Assembly (NCBI RefSeq): GCF_016919385.1
Contig: NZ_CP070351.1
Coordinates: 1-64,000 of the forward strand
Source of the DNA: Gordonia sp. PDNC005
GTDB taxonomy: Bacteria; Actinomycetota; Actinomycetes; Mycobacteriales; Mycobacteriaceae
DNA length: 64,000 nt
Direction: 5' to 3'
The notes below the pieces were generated by a model. That model was given only the letters and a program-made list of their open reading frames with translations, did not search any database and was not told the DNA's origin. Positions 16,247 to 23,666 of the stretch are shown here, one piece after another; position 1 is the stretch's first letter, and the number at the start of each line of letters is the position of its first letter. A program made the position numbers and the translations under genes.

Positions 16247-16551
16247 CCGGCACTGATCCCGCAGCGGTTGGCGACGTCCTCGACATGGGCGCACCCGAGC
16301 CGCCGAACATCACGGGCGTCGAGTCGATGGCGTGGGTCAACTACGGCGATGGCTATGGCCCGACTCTCGCTGGCGAGGCCGACGCAGACGACATCGAGGC
16401 GTACTTTCTTCTGTTCGGCAAGTCGAGCAACGGCGACTGGAAGTTCTACCTCGGCGGCAAGACCTACATCGACTGGGCGGAAGTACTCCGACGCTTCGGC
16501 CCCGTACGAGTCACCCACATCGAAACCAGCGAGGAGCTGACCAATGACTGA
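16243..16551 (+). CDS. Hypothetical protein
   Basis: 102 aa, acidic, with several Trp and Tyr residues (SNGDWKFYLGGKTYIDWAEV). ATGA-coupled to the methyltransferase and overlapping the next gene by 8 bases. No family recognised. Confidence 0.65.
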   Translation: MTGTDPAAVGDVLDMGAPEPPNITGVESMAWVNYGDGYGPTLAGEADADDIEAYFLLFGKSSNGDWKFYLGGKTYIDWAEVLRRFGPVRVTHIETSEELTND

Positions 16552-16957
16552 CGAGACTCCCGACGTCGTGTCCCGTGCCCGCGCCGCCCTCGACGGCATC
16601 ACACCCGGACCGTGGGAGGTGATCGGGGGAGGCGAGTACGTCAGCGGCCCCGGAATCTGCGTCGCGCCGGATGACGGCGGCGTGAGTGACGGCGACGGAG
16701 CCTTCATCGCTGCCGCGCCTGACCTCGTCCGCGACCTGGTCGCCAAGGTGGAGCGGCTGACAAAGCATTGCGACGACTTCTGCGACGCGATCGAGGAGAA
16801 CGGTAAGGGCTGGGATGAATCGCAGGCGTGGGCGGCATGGTTCGCCGCCGAGCGTGACTTCTACCTGCGGGACTACGACGAGAACGCGAAGTGGCACCAC
16901 CGCCGGCATCGCCGTCTGCGCGCCCAGATCCAAAGTGCACTCGATACGGAGGCGTGA
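16544..16957 (+). CDS. Actinophage protein with ALDGITPGPW motif
   Basis: 137 aa. The opening block (ARAALDGITPGPWEV ... FIAAAPDLVRDLV) is a recurrent phage motif also present in Ead/Ea22-like proteins of unknown function. The C-terminal half is charged and helical. Single-base overlap with the next ATG. Confidence 0.65.
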   Translation: MTDETPDVVSRARAALDGITPGPWEVIGGGEYVSGPGICVAPDDGGVSDGDGAFIAAAPDLVRDLVAKVERLTKHCDDFCDAIEENGKGWDESQAWAAWFAAERDFYLRDYDENAKWHHRRHRRLRAQIQSALDTEA

Positions 16958-17439
16958 TGCTGACCGCTGAGCTCAAGCTGAACGGCAAGGTGATCGGGGC
17001 GATCGAGATCCGCCGCACCTACATCACCGGAGCGAACGGGCTGCCGGGGTACAACGCGCACACTCGGGTCGACAACCCACGCGGCGCAGGCATTCTGCTG
17101 CACGACCACCTGGTCGAGGACCACGATCCCGACCGCGACGACGCCTGGGAGCTAGTGCGCAAGGCCCTGTCGTGGAAGGCCGACGCCGAGCGCGCCGACT
17201 TGGAGCATCAGCGTGATGAGCTGCGTGCCGAGGTAGCACGGCTGCAGCGCGAGGTCAGCGAGGTCCGATATGACCTCGGCGACGCCATCACCCAGGGCGA
17301 CCAGATGCGCGCCGCCGTCGACCGGGTGCGGGAGCTGACTGCCGACGACCACCTCGTGGCTGAAGACGACGCGGGTGCATTGTGGGTCCGCCGCCGTGAC
17401 GTCCGCTGCGCAATCGATGGGGAGGCCGACCGTGGCTGA
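16957..17439 (+). CDS. Hypothetical coiled-coil protein
   Basis: 160 aa. The N-terminal 50 residues look beta-rich. Residues about 75-130 form a coiled coil (LEHQRDELRAEVARLQREV). No family recognised. It overlaps the HIT-protein gene by 8 bases. Confidence 0.65.
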   Translation: MLTAELKLNGKVIGAIEIRRTYITGANGLPGYNAHTRVDNPRGAGILLHDHLVEDHDPDRDDAWELVRKALSWKADAERADLEHQRDELRAEVARLQREVSEVRYDLGDAITQGDQMRAAVDRVRELTADDHLVAEDDAGALWVRRRDVRCAIDGEADRG

Positions 17440-17824
17440 CTGCCCGTTCTGTGCGTACGCCGAGCATTGGGTGAACCCCGGCACCGAATACAACGTCGAC
17501 GTCGATGTAGACGGCCGCACCGTCACGTTCGACCGCGCCCGCCCCGTCATGTGGTTCGAGCCGCTGAACCCGGTCACGCCGGGCCACATGCTGTTCGTGC
17601 CGACCTACCACGCCGAGTCCCGCGCCGCCGTCGCTGCCGCTGCGGCCTGGCGCTGCGCCTACGACTACGCGACAACAGGCGACCGATCCGGCGTCGACTT
17701 CAACATCATCGTCAACGCGGGCGAGGCCGCCACGCAGACGATCGATCACCTGCACGTGCACTACGTCCCACGACGTCGCGGCGACGGTCTCACGCTGCCG
17801 TGGACAGGGCAGGCGACGTCATGA
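17432..17824 (+). CDS. HIT-family nucleotide hydrolase
   Basis: 130 aa from the GTG six bases after ggggagg. It has an N-terminal CPFC pair, the FEPLNPVTPGHMLFVP strand-loop, NIIVNAGEAATQTIDHLHVH and the active-site triad HLHVHYVP. HIT proteins hydrolyse dinucleoside polyphosphates, AMP-lysine or related adducts. All three motif His are present, so it should be active. The phage role is unknown; it might act on nucleotide signals or RNA-ligase intermediates. Confidence 0.85.
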   Translation: MADCPFCAYAEHWVNPGTEYNVDVDVDGRTVTFDRARPVMWFEPLNPVTPGHMLFVPTYHAESRAAVAAAAAWRCAYDYATTGDRSGVDFNIIVNAGEAATQTIDHLHVHYVPRRRGDGLTLPWTGQATS

Positions 17825-18051
17825 GCGCCGAACTGATGCGAGACCGGTGTGCATTCACCTCGCGGGACATGGCCGAGCACTGGGGCGACGCGTTCACCTA
17901 CGCGATCGTGTTCGGCTGGGGCGACGGCGAAGGCGACGAGGATGACGCGTGGAACGAGGTCGCGAACCAGCAGGAATGGGACCAGCCCCTCGTCGAGTTC
18001 CTACGCGACGCCCACCGCAGGTTCGCCGCGCTCGGCAAGGCGACGTCATGA
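17821..18051 (+). CDS. Hypothetical acidic protein
   Basis: 76 aa, Asp/Glu-rich in the middle (GWGDGEGDEDDAW). ATGA-coupled to neighbours. No function recognised. Confidence 0.6.
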   Translation: MSAELMRDRCAFTSRDMAEHWGDAFTYAIVFGWGDGEGDEDDAWNEVANQQEWDQPLVEFLRDAHRRFAALGKATS

Positions 18052-18311
18052 GTGCCGGCCACATTGACCAGTGCCGATCGTGCCGGGCGTCGATCTACTG
18101 GTGCGTCACCGACCGCGACAAGCCGATGCCCGTCGACGCGTTCCCCGACAAGACCCGCGGCAACGTCTCCATCTACCCCGAGAAAGGGCAGATGCGCGCC
18201 GTTGTCGTCCCCCGATCACAGGCCGAAGCCATGAGGGCACGCGGCCTACAACTCCACGTCGCCCACTTCACGACGTGTCCGAACGCCAAGCAATGGAGGA
18301 AGAAACGATGA
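18048..18311 (+). CDS. Small zinc-finger-like protein
   Basis: 87 aa. It has CRSCRASIYWC at the N-terminus and H-x2-H-x5-C toward the end (LHVAHFTTCPNA), which can build one zinc site. Related small proteins are common in actinophage early regions. Function unknown. Confidence 0.65.
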   Translation: MSAGHIDQCRSCRASIYWCVTDRDKPMPVDAFPDKTRGNVSIYPEKGQMRAVVVPRSQAEAMRARGLQLHVAHFTTCPNAKQWRKKR

Positions 18312-18799
18312 CCGACACCACCACGACGACCCTGACCGTCGAGCAGCAGCAGCGCGCCGAAGCGCTCGACCGAGCACGGGAATCCACTAAACAGAACGCT
18401 CCATTCGGGTCGGCGGCCGCCGACCCTGTCCACCTCATCGACGTCGCGAACTGGATCCTCAACGGCCGCGACCCCCTCTCCGGCTACCGAGAACCAGACG
18501 CGCCTCTGCCAGCCGCTACCAAATACGCGGAGCCCCGCGAGCCGGGGGTAGGTGACCAGGTTCGAGGCATGCACCCGGCGGTGTTCCGGTCCGGCGAGTG
18601 GGCAACGATCACCGGAGTCGGGCGAGGCTCGTGGCGCGTCCAGTTCCCTGACGGCCGTACGGACGAGTGGGCGATCGACGACCCTGCCGCCGAGTACCAG
18701 TTCCGCCTCCTGCCCAACGACAGCGGGAAGGCCGACAGCGACACCGACGTCTGCCTCTGCTCGACGTGCGTGCACCGACGCGAGAGTGACGCCCGGTGA
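18308..18799 (+). CDS. Hypothetical protein
   Basis: 163 aa. A helical N-terminus, then an SH3-like beta segment (GEWATITGVGRGSWRVQFPDG), then a Cys-containing tail (CLCSTCVHR). ATGA- and GTGA-coupled. No family recognised. Confidence 0.65.
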   Translation: MTDTTTTTLTVEQQQRAEALDRARESTKQNAPFGSAAADPVHLIDVANWILNGRDPLSGYREPDAPLPAATKYAEPREPGVGDQVRGMHPAVFRSGEWATITGVGRGSWRVQFPDGRTDEWAIDDPAAEYQFRLLPNDSGKADSDTDVCLCSTCVHRRESDAR

Positions 18800-19122
18800 C
18801 CGCGCCCGCGAAATACCGCAAGAAGCCCGTCGTCATCGAGGCGATCCAGTTCCTCGGCTGGCGGAACGCATGGGAGGTGCATTGCTTCGCTGACGGTACG
18901 ACGTTCTTCGTGCCGCAGGAGTACGAGCACCACATGCGAACCGAACGCGAGAAGGAGGTTGGTCGCAGTGGGTACGACGTGCCACCGTTCCTCGTCGTCG
19001 GGACGCTCGAAGGGCCGATGCGCGCCGACGTTCGGGACTGGATCGTCAAGGGAGTCCAGGGCGAGGTGTACGCCGTGAAGCCCGACATCTTCGCCGAGAC
19101 GTACGAGGCGGTCGACCAGTGA
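18796..19122 (+). CDS. Widespread phage protein with YRKKPVVIEA start
   Basis: 108 aa from a GTG. The pattern YRKKPVVIEAIQF ... GTLEGPMRADVRDWIVKGVQGEVYAVKPDIFAETYE is common to many phages and prophages, but the role is not known to me. Likely a small single-domain beta-rich protein. Confidence 0.75.
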   Translation: MTAPAKYRKKPVVIEAIQFLGWRNAWEVHCFADGTTFFVPQEYEHHMRTEREKEVGRSGYDVPPFLVVGTLEGPMRADVRDWIVKGVQGEVYAVKPDIFAETYEAVDQ

Positions 19123-19469
19123 CCAGCACGCACCAGCTGCGCCGCGCGCGGCAGGCTCAACGCCAACTCGACTACACCCGAGCCGACCGGCGCATCGCCG
19201 CGTGGTGCAGCGTCGCGTGCATGGGCCTCATCGCCGCCGTCGTCGCAGGGTGGTGGGGCCTGGTGAAGTTCGGCGCCGACGGATACGACCAGCACATCAA
19301 CAGGTCGGGAATCATCACCGGCTGCGTCTTCGGACTCGTCATCGCCTCGATCAGCGTCATCGTCCTGACGGGATTCGTCCTCGCGACACTCGCCGACCAG
19401 AACGAGCACGTCCGCAACGCCGACGACGCATACCAGGACGTCCTCGACGAGATCGGACACGAGCAGTGA
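19119..19469 (+). CDS. Two-helix membrane protein
   Basis: 116 aa from a GTG in a GTGA overlap. Hydrophobic helices are at about residues 26-48 and 64-90, with a basic N-terminus and acidic C-terminus. No family recognised. Confidence 0.65.
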   Translation: MTSTHQLRRARQAQRQLDYTRADRRIAAWCSVACMGLIAAVVAGWWGLVKFGADGYDQHINRSGIITGCVFGLVIASISVIVLTGFVLATLADQNEHVRNADDAYQDVLDEIGHEQ

Positions 19470-19789
19470 ACGACATCATCGGCGAAGTCACCGGTCTGTA
19501 CTGGGCGGATGACAACATCACCGTGAAGATTCGCCTGAACCGGCCACGGCAGGCACCACGCACCCGCCAGTACTTCCCGCAGATGAAGCAGCGCGGCGGC
19601 AGACGGCGCGCACGGCAACGCGAACGACGCATCCACGAGATCGTAGTCATCCTGCTCAGGCGTGGCACGCCACCGCTGGACGCGATCCTGCAGGCACGTC
19701 TCGCAGTCGACGCCTGGGACTTCTGGCGGATACCCGACGACCCGTTCGACCCGAAGACGTGGGAGATCACCACAGGAGAAACCCGATGA
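19466..19789 (+). CDS. Hypothetical basic protein
   Basis: 107 aa, Arg-rich in the centre (QRGGRRRARQRERRIHE). A nucleic-acid-binding role is possible. GTGA start and ATGA end overlaps. Confidence 0.6.
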   Translation: MNDIIGEVTGLYWADDNITVKIRLNRPRQAPRTRQYFPQMKQRGGRRRARQRERRIHEIVVILLRRGTPPLDAILQARLAVDAWDFWRIPDDPFDPKTWEITTGETR

Positions 19790-20118
19790 CCGAGTTCGAC
19801 AACACGCTCCGCACCACGCCCATGCCCCGCCCCGTGCTGTACGGGTCCGACTTGAAACCGATCGGCATCCTCAACGAGCAGGTGAAGTTCACGCCGGAGT
19901 ACGACGACCCCGACTGGCTCGGCACCGATCCCGACTACCCGTGGATTCTGCCGTCGTCCGACCGTTCGTTCTCTGCAGAGTTCACGCTCACCGACGTCAA
20001 CGTCGACTTCGCCGCGATGCTGTTCGGCGTACCGGCTATCTGGTTCCGGCGCCCACGGATGAAGCGCCGCGCCGCACGCCGAGTCGCCGGATACACCCGC
20101 ACTGGGCGGCGACGATGA
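19786..20118 (+). CDS. Hypothetical protein
   Basis: 110 aa. The N-terminal part is acidic and the C-terminus strongly basic (RRPRMKRRAARRVAGYTR). No family recognised. Coupled to neighbours. Confidence 0.6.
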   Translation: MTEFDNTLRTTPMPRPVLYGSDLKPIGILNEQVKFTPEYDDPDWLGTDPDYPWILPSSDRSFSAEFTLTDVNVDFAAMLFGVPAIWFRRPRMKRRAARRVAGYTRTGRRR

Positions 20119-20297
20119 CCGACAAGCACGTGTGGCGAGTCACCGGCGGACCTGTCGGGTTCACCTCACCCACCCAGCCCCGACGCTGGCAGATCACGCG
20201 AGTCGACTCTCAGATCGGGCCCGCAGGCGGCCGCACCTTCACCACCTACGACCAAGCACGCCGCCACGTCGCCGACCGCGTCAGGAAAGCCAACTGA
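20115..20297 (+). CDS. Hypothetical small basic protein
   Basis: 60 aa, ATGA-coupled, with QARRHVADRVRKAN at the end. No function recognised. Confidence 0.55.
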   Translation: MTDKHVWRVTGGPVGFTSPTQPRRWQITRVDSQIGPAGGRTFTTYDQARRHVADRVRKAN

Positions 20298-20455
20298 TGT
20301 TCACACTCCACGACCTCAACCAATGCCTCGACCCGGAGACGTTCCGGACCATCGAGCAAGCCACCATCCGCACCGGACACCAACTCTGGCGCGGCCGCCC
20401 GTGGGTGATCTACGGGCCCGACGGACATCCTGCACGGAGGTCACGGACACGATGA
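20297..20455 (+). CDS. Hypothetical small protein
   Basis: 52 aa from an ATG sharing one base with the preceding stop (TGATG). No function recognised. Confidence 0.5.
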   Translation: MFTLHDLNQCLDPETFRTIEQATIRTGHQLWRGRPWVIYGPDGHPARRSRTR

Positions 20456-20598
20456 TCAGAAACCTGTTGGACCGCCTTCTTGACGCGTTCTGGCTCCGCG
20501 TCGACCTCGCCCTCTACCGGGCACACAAACGACGCTGCGCCGACTGTCGCACTGGCTACGTCCGTGACCAACTCGCCGACGATATCGGAGAGCAATGA
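20452..20598 (+). CDS. Small protein with CADC motif
   Basis: 48 aa, ATGA-coupled. An amphipathic N-terminal helix is followed by RRCADCRTG. It is the last gene of the early operon and meets a reverse-strand gene with one base between them. Confidence 0.5.
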   Translation: MIRNLLDRLLDAFWLRVDLALYRAHKRRCADCRTGYVRDQLADDIGEQ

Positions 20599-20599
20599 C

Positions 20600-21217
20600 C
20601 TACCGTAAGAACTGCCACCACGGCTTCTCGGTTGGTTTAATCGCAACGGGTAGATCAGTTAGTGCGGCAGCTTCAACGGCTTGAACTGCGAGCTCGATGA
20701 CGCGCGTCAGCTCTAGTTGCTTCGCGCCAGCATTGAGACGCGCAGCAAGAACCATTCTGACATCAGCCGAAGTCTCAGCGGAATCGTCGTTGACCTTTGC
20801 CTCAATTGCGGTGTTGACCGCTTCGATAGCTGTTCGAAGTGATGGATGGAGCACCTCATAGCGCGCCCGAATCAACACATCAGTGCGTTCCGATTTGAGT
20901 CGGCCAAGCGCCTTGCCGGTATCCGTGTTAACGAACTCGGCCATATCTGACGAGGTCATCTGGGACGTCGCCACGTCTGTTAGGTACCACAGTGAAATCT
21001 CGTGAGAAAGTATGCCGACCAGCCGCGCTATGAGGTCCCTCTGTCGGTCTCGGCGCTTTTCAGATTGCTCGTCTGTGAATGTTCGCCGTGCGACGGAAAC
21101 AGTTATCGCGACTCCGAGAAGCGCCGCCAATGCGGCGATGCTCGCGACGAGGAGCGGACCCCACGTCGTGATCCACGGTGGAGACTCGGGCGCAGGTACC
21201 TGAACGATCGTCGTCAC
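20600..21217 (-). CDS. Reverse-strand single-TM protein, probable moron
   Basis: About 205 aa. One membrane helix near residues 17-37 (WGPLLVASIAALAALLGVAI) is followed by a charged helical cytoplasmic domain. It is the only clear reverse-strand gene between the lysogeny module and the late genes, and its codons are less G+C-rich than its neighbours'. I chose the GTG at 21217, six bases after TATGGT, giving a leaderless mRNA; a GTG at 21277 would add 20 residues. An independent promoter, reverse strand and a membrane anchor fit a gene expressed in the lysogen, such as a superinfection-exclusion or defence factor (inference). Confidence 0.75.
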   Translation of the reverse strand: MTTIVQVPAPESPPWITTWGPLLVASIAALAALLGVAITVSVARRTFTDEQSEKRRDRQRDLIARLVGILSHEISLWYLTDVATSQMTSSDMAEFVNTDTGKALGRLKSERTDVLIRARYEVLHPSLRTAIEAVNTAIEAKVNDDSAETSADVRMVLAARLNAGAKQLELTRVIELAVQAVEAAALTDLPVAIKPTEKPWWQFLR

Positions 21218-21223
21218 TGGCGA

Positions 21224-21229
21224 ACCATA
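21224..21229 (-). promoter_or_regulatory. -10 hexamer of the reverse-strand membrane gene
   Basis: TATGGT on the reverse strand, 6 nt before the GTG at 21217. No convincing -35 was found. Confidence 0.4.
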
Positions 21230-21299
21230 GACGACGCCTCGGCGCGACGTGAACGAATCCGCTGTAGGTCGGCTCACCAGCGGACACGCCCGTCCCGCC

Positions 21300-21305
21300 T
21301 ACGAT
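21300..21305 (+). promoter_or_regulatory. -10 hexamer before terminase small subunit
   Basis: TACGAT lies 7 nt before the ATG at 21313, consistent with a leaderless start of the late operon. Confidence 0.4.
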
Positions 21306-21312
21306 CGAACAC

Positions 21313-21840
21313 ATGGGTGACGCCAATACGAGCGCCCGGGTACAGATCCCGCGCGCGGAGCAGCAAGCCGAATGGCTCGACGACTACATCGCCGGGCTAT
21401 CCGAACGTGCCGTCGCCGCCAAGCACGGTGTGTCCAAGACCGCTGTCCACAACGCTATCCACAACCAACTCGCCGCAGCCCGCGAACGCCGAGCCGAACT
21501 CGCCGACCACCTCTACGAGATCCAAGCCCGCCGCTACGAACACCTCTGGACAGAAACAGCGCGCGCCCTCGCCGACGCCAAATCCAACCGCGAAGTCGGC
21601 GTCGCGCAGTTGATCACCGCCGGCCGCGGTGTCCTCGACTCACTCACCCGCCTCCACGGCCTCGACCAGCCAACCCGCGTCGACGTCACCGTCACCGAAA
21701 TCAGCGACGTCGACCGCGAACTCGCCGACCTCGCCGACATGGTCAAGAAAAAGGCGATCGCCGACGCCACAGCCGCGGGCATCGACGCACCCGACCTGCC
21801 CGTCCTCGACGCCATCATCGAATCCGTCACCGAGGAGTAA
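21313..21840 (+). CDS. terS: Terminase small subunit
   Basis: 175 aa. An N-terminal helix-turn-helix (GLSERAVAAKHGVSKTAVHNAI, residues about 28-50) and a long helical middle for oligomerisation are typical of phage small terminases that recognise pac or cos DNA. It precedes the large terminase by four bases. No ribosome site is visible, in line with leaderless transcription. Confidence 0.8.
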   Translation: MGDANTSARVQIPRAEQQAEWLDDYIAGLSERAVAAKHGVSKTAVHNAIHNQLAAARERRAELADHLYEIQARRYEHLWTETARALADAKSNREVGVAQLITAGRGVLDSLTRLHGLDQPTRVDVTVTEISDVDRELADLADMVKKKAIADATAAGIDAPDLPVLDAIIESVTEE

Positions 21841-21844
21841 ACCG

Positions 21845-23419
21845 ATGTCGGTCCTCGCCAACATGTCGCACGAGCAGAAGCTCGCACTTAAACGCGACCT
21901 CGCCGAACGCGTCGTCAAAGCCGGACTCGCCCTGCCGTCCGCATCGTCACCGGGTGCCCTCGCGGCGCGCTGCGACATGGGCCTGACCGTCGAACGACCA
22001 CACACCCGCCTTATCGACGACGCACTCACCGGGCTCCTGTCCCGCCCCAACGGCAAAGTCATGATCTTCACGCCACCCCAGATCGGCAAGTCGAGCCGCA
22101 GCTCGCGGTGGTTCCCGTTCTGGTGGCTCACCATGCGCCCCGCAGACCGCATCCAACTCGCCTCCTACGCCGCCAGCCTCGCCCAAACCCACGGCTCCGC
22201 AGTCCGCGAATACGTCCGCATGTACGGCGCCGACTACGGCCTCCGACTCTCGCCGACCATGGCGACCAAGGCCGCGTGGGAACTCACAGCAGGCGGTGGA
22301 CTCCGCTCCGCTGGTGTCGGCACCGGCCTATCCGGGCACCCAGCAGACCTGCAGATCATCGACGACCCTTTCGCCGGCCGCGCCGAAGCCGAGTCCCGCA
22401 CGATGCGCGACAAGGTGTGGCACTGGTACTCGTCGGTGTGGTCCGCGCGCCGTAGCCCCGGTGCTCGTGAAGCGATCATCATGACGCGCTGGCACCTCGA
22501 CGACCTCGCCGGGCGTCTCCTCGACCGCGACGGCCGTGTCGAAGAAGGCGGCGAGTGGCACGTCGTCCATCTGCCCGCCCTCGCGCTGCCGCCCGACGCC
22601 GAACGAGGCGTCTACGAAGACCCCCTCGGCCGTGAACCGGGGGAGCCGCTGTCGCACCCGAAGATCGACGACGGCGACACCGCCGCGCTGATGGCGCACT
22701 GGACCCGCCAGCGGGCGACATCGACCGAACGAGACTGGAATGCGTTGTACCAAGGCACCCCGTACTCGGCGGCCGGAGCACTCCTCACCGACGACGACGT
22801 CCGCGACGCCACCGCAGAACGCCCAGACGTGTTCAAGCGGATCGTCGTCGGCGTCGACCCCGCTGGCGGCGGCCGCGACACCGTAGGCGTCGTCACCGTC
22901 GGCCTCGACCCGGCACGCCGCGCATGGTTCCTCAACGACCAGACAGCGAAGATGTCAGCCGCAGACTGGCCGCGCGTCGTGTGCCAAGTCGCGCACGACG
23001 CCGGAGCGGACCGGATCGTCGTGGAGAAGAACTTCGGCGGCGACATGGGAAAGCAGCTCGTCGCGCAGGCGTGGGAACTGCTCGCCGAGCGAGGCGAGGT
23101 GACAGGACTGTGTCCGCTCGTCGCCGAGGTGACTGCCAGGCGCGCGAAGGTACTTCGGGCGGAGCCGATCGCGCAGGCGGTGAAGACTGGCCGCGTGATG
23201 TTCGCTCGAGGAGCGAAGCTCCGCCAGTTGGGGACGGAGTTCACGATGTGGGAGCCCGGGTCGACGTGGTCGCCCGGTGCCCTCGATGCCGGTGTCCACG
23301 CGGTGACTGAGGTGCTGCCCGCATCGCCGCGAGGGTCTGAAATCTCGAACCCTGCACGCACGTCACGATCGCAGACAGGGGCGGGCCGTGGCATCGCAGC
23401 GAGGCGCCGTTCTGCCTAA
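21845..23419 (+). CDS. terL: Terminase large subunit
   Basis: 524 aa. The ATPase domain has a Walker A-like FTPPQIGKSS (residues 75-84), Walker B LQIIDDPFAG near 170, and coupling-motif IIMTRWH near 215. The nuclease domain begins at VGVDPAGGGRDT near residue 337, with later acidic residues (IVVEKNFGG, SPGALDAGVHA). The enzyme packages phage DNA into the prohead through the portal. The ATG follows gaggag. Confidence 0.93.
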   Translation: MSVLANMSHEQKLALKRDLAERVVKAGLALPSASSPGALAARCDMGLTVERPHTRLIDDALTGLLSRPNGKVMIFTPPQIGKSSRSSRWFPFWWLTMRPADRIQLASYAASLAQTHGSAVREYVRMYGADYGLRLSPTMATKAAWELTAGGGLRSAGVGTGLSGHPADLQIIDDPFAGRAEAESRTMRDKVWHWYSSVWSARRSPGAREAIIMTRWHLDDLAGRLLDRDGRVEEGGEWHVVHLPALALPPDAERGVYEDPLGREPGEPLSHPKIDDGDTAALMAHWTRQRATSTERDWNALYQGTPYSAAGALLTDDDVRDATAERPDVFKRIVVGVDPAGGGRDTVGVVTVGLDPARRAWFLNDQTAKMSAADWPRVVCQVAHDAGADRIVVEKNFGGDMGKQLVAQAWELLAERGEVTGLCPLVAEVTARRAKVLRAEPIAQAVKTGRVMFARGAKLRQLGTEFTMWEPGSTWSPGALDAGVHAVTEVLPASPRGSEISNPARTSRSQTGAGRGIAARRRSA

Positions 23420-23422
23420 CTT

Positions 23423-23449
23423 CGAGGGGGATACAGTGATACGGTAACC
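23423..23449. promoter_or_regulatory. Operator-family site C
   Basis: CGAGGGGGATACAGT-n3-ACGGTAACC, in the gap between terminase and the zinc-ribbon/methyltransferase unit, 43 nt before the start at 23493. Confidence 0.65.
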
Positions 23450-23492
23450 GTCTGGACTCACCACCCAGAACCGTATCGAAGGAGACCCCAAA

Positions 23493-23666
23493 TTGACTGA
23501 CACGATGACCGCGCTGGGGACATGCCCCGCCTGCGGCTCGACGACCATCGGCAGCGACGCCGTCATCACGGGCATCTGCCTGTGGAACCAGCCGCTCCGC
23601 GACTGCACCGAATGCCGCGCCTGCGGCGCCTGCGCATGCGTGCCCGGAACAAAGGCTGCCGTATGA
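23493..23666 (+). CDS. Small zinc-ribbon protein (TTG start)
   Basis: 57 aa. TTG at 23493 follows aaggag at normal spacing; an ATG four codons later is the alternative. Cys pairs CPAC and CTEC with further Cys (CRACGACAC) fit one or two zinc sites. It is coupled to the methyltransferase gene by an ATGA overlap, and could be an accessory or regulator. Confidence 0.6.
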   Translation: MTDTMTALGTCPACGSTTIGSDAVITGICLWNQPLRDCTECRACGACACVPGTKAAV

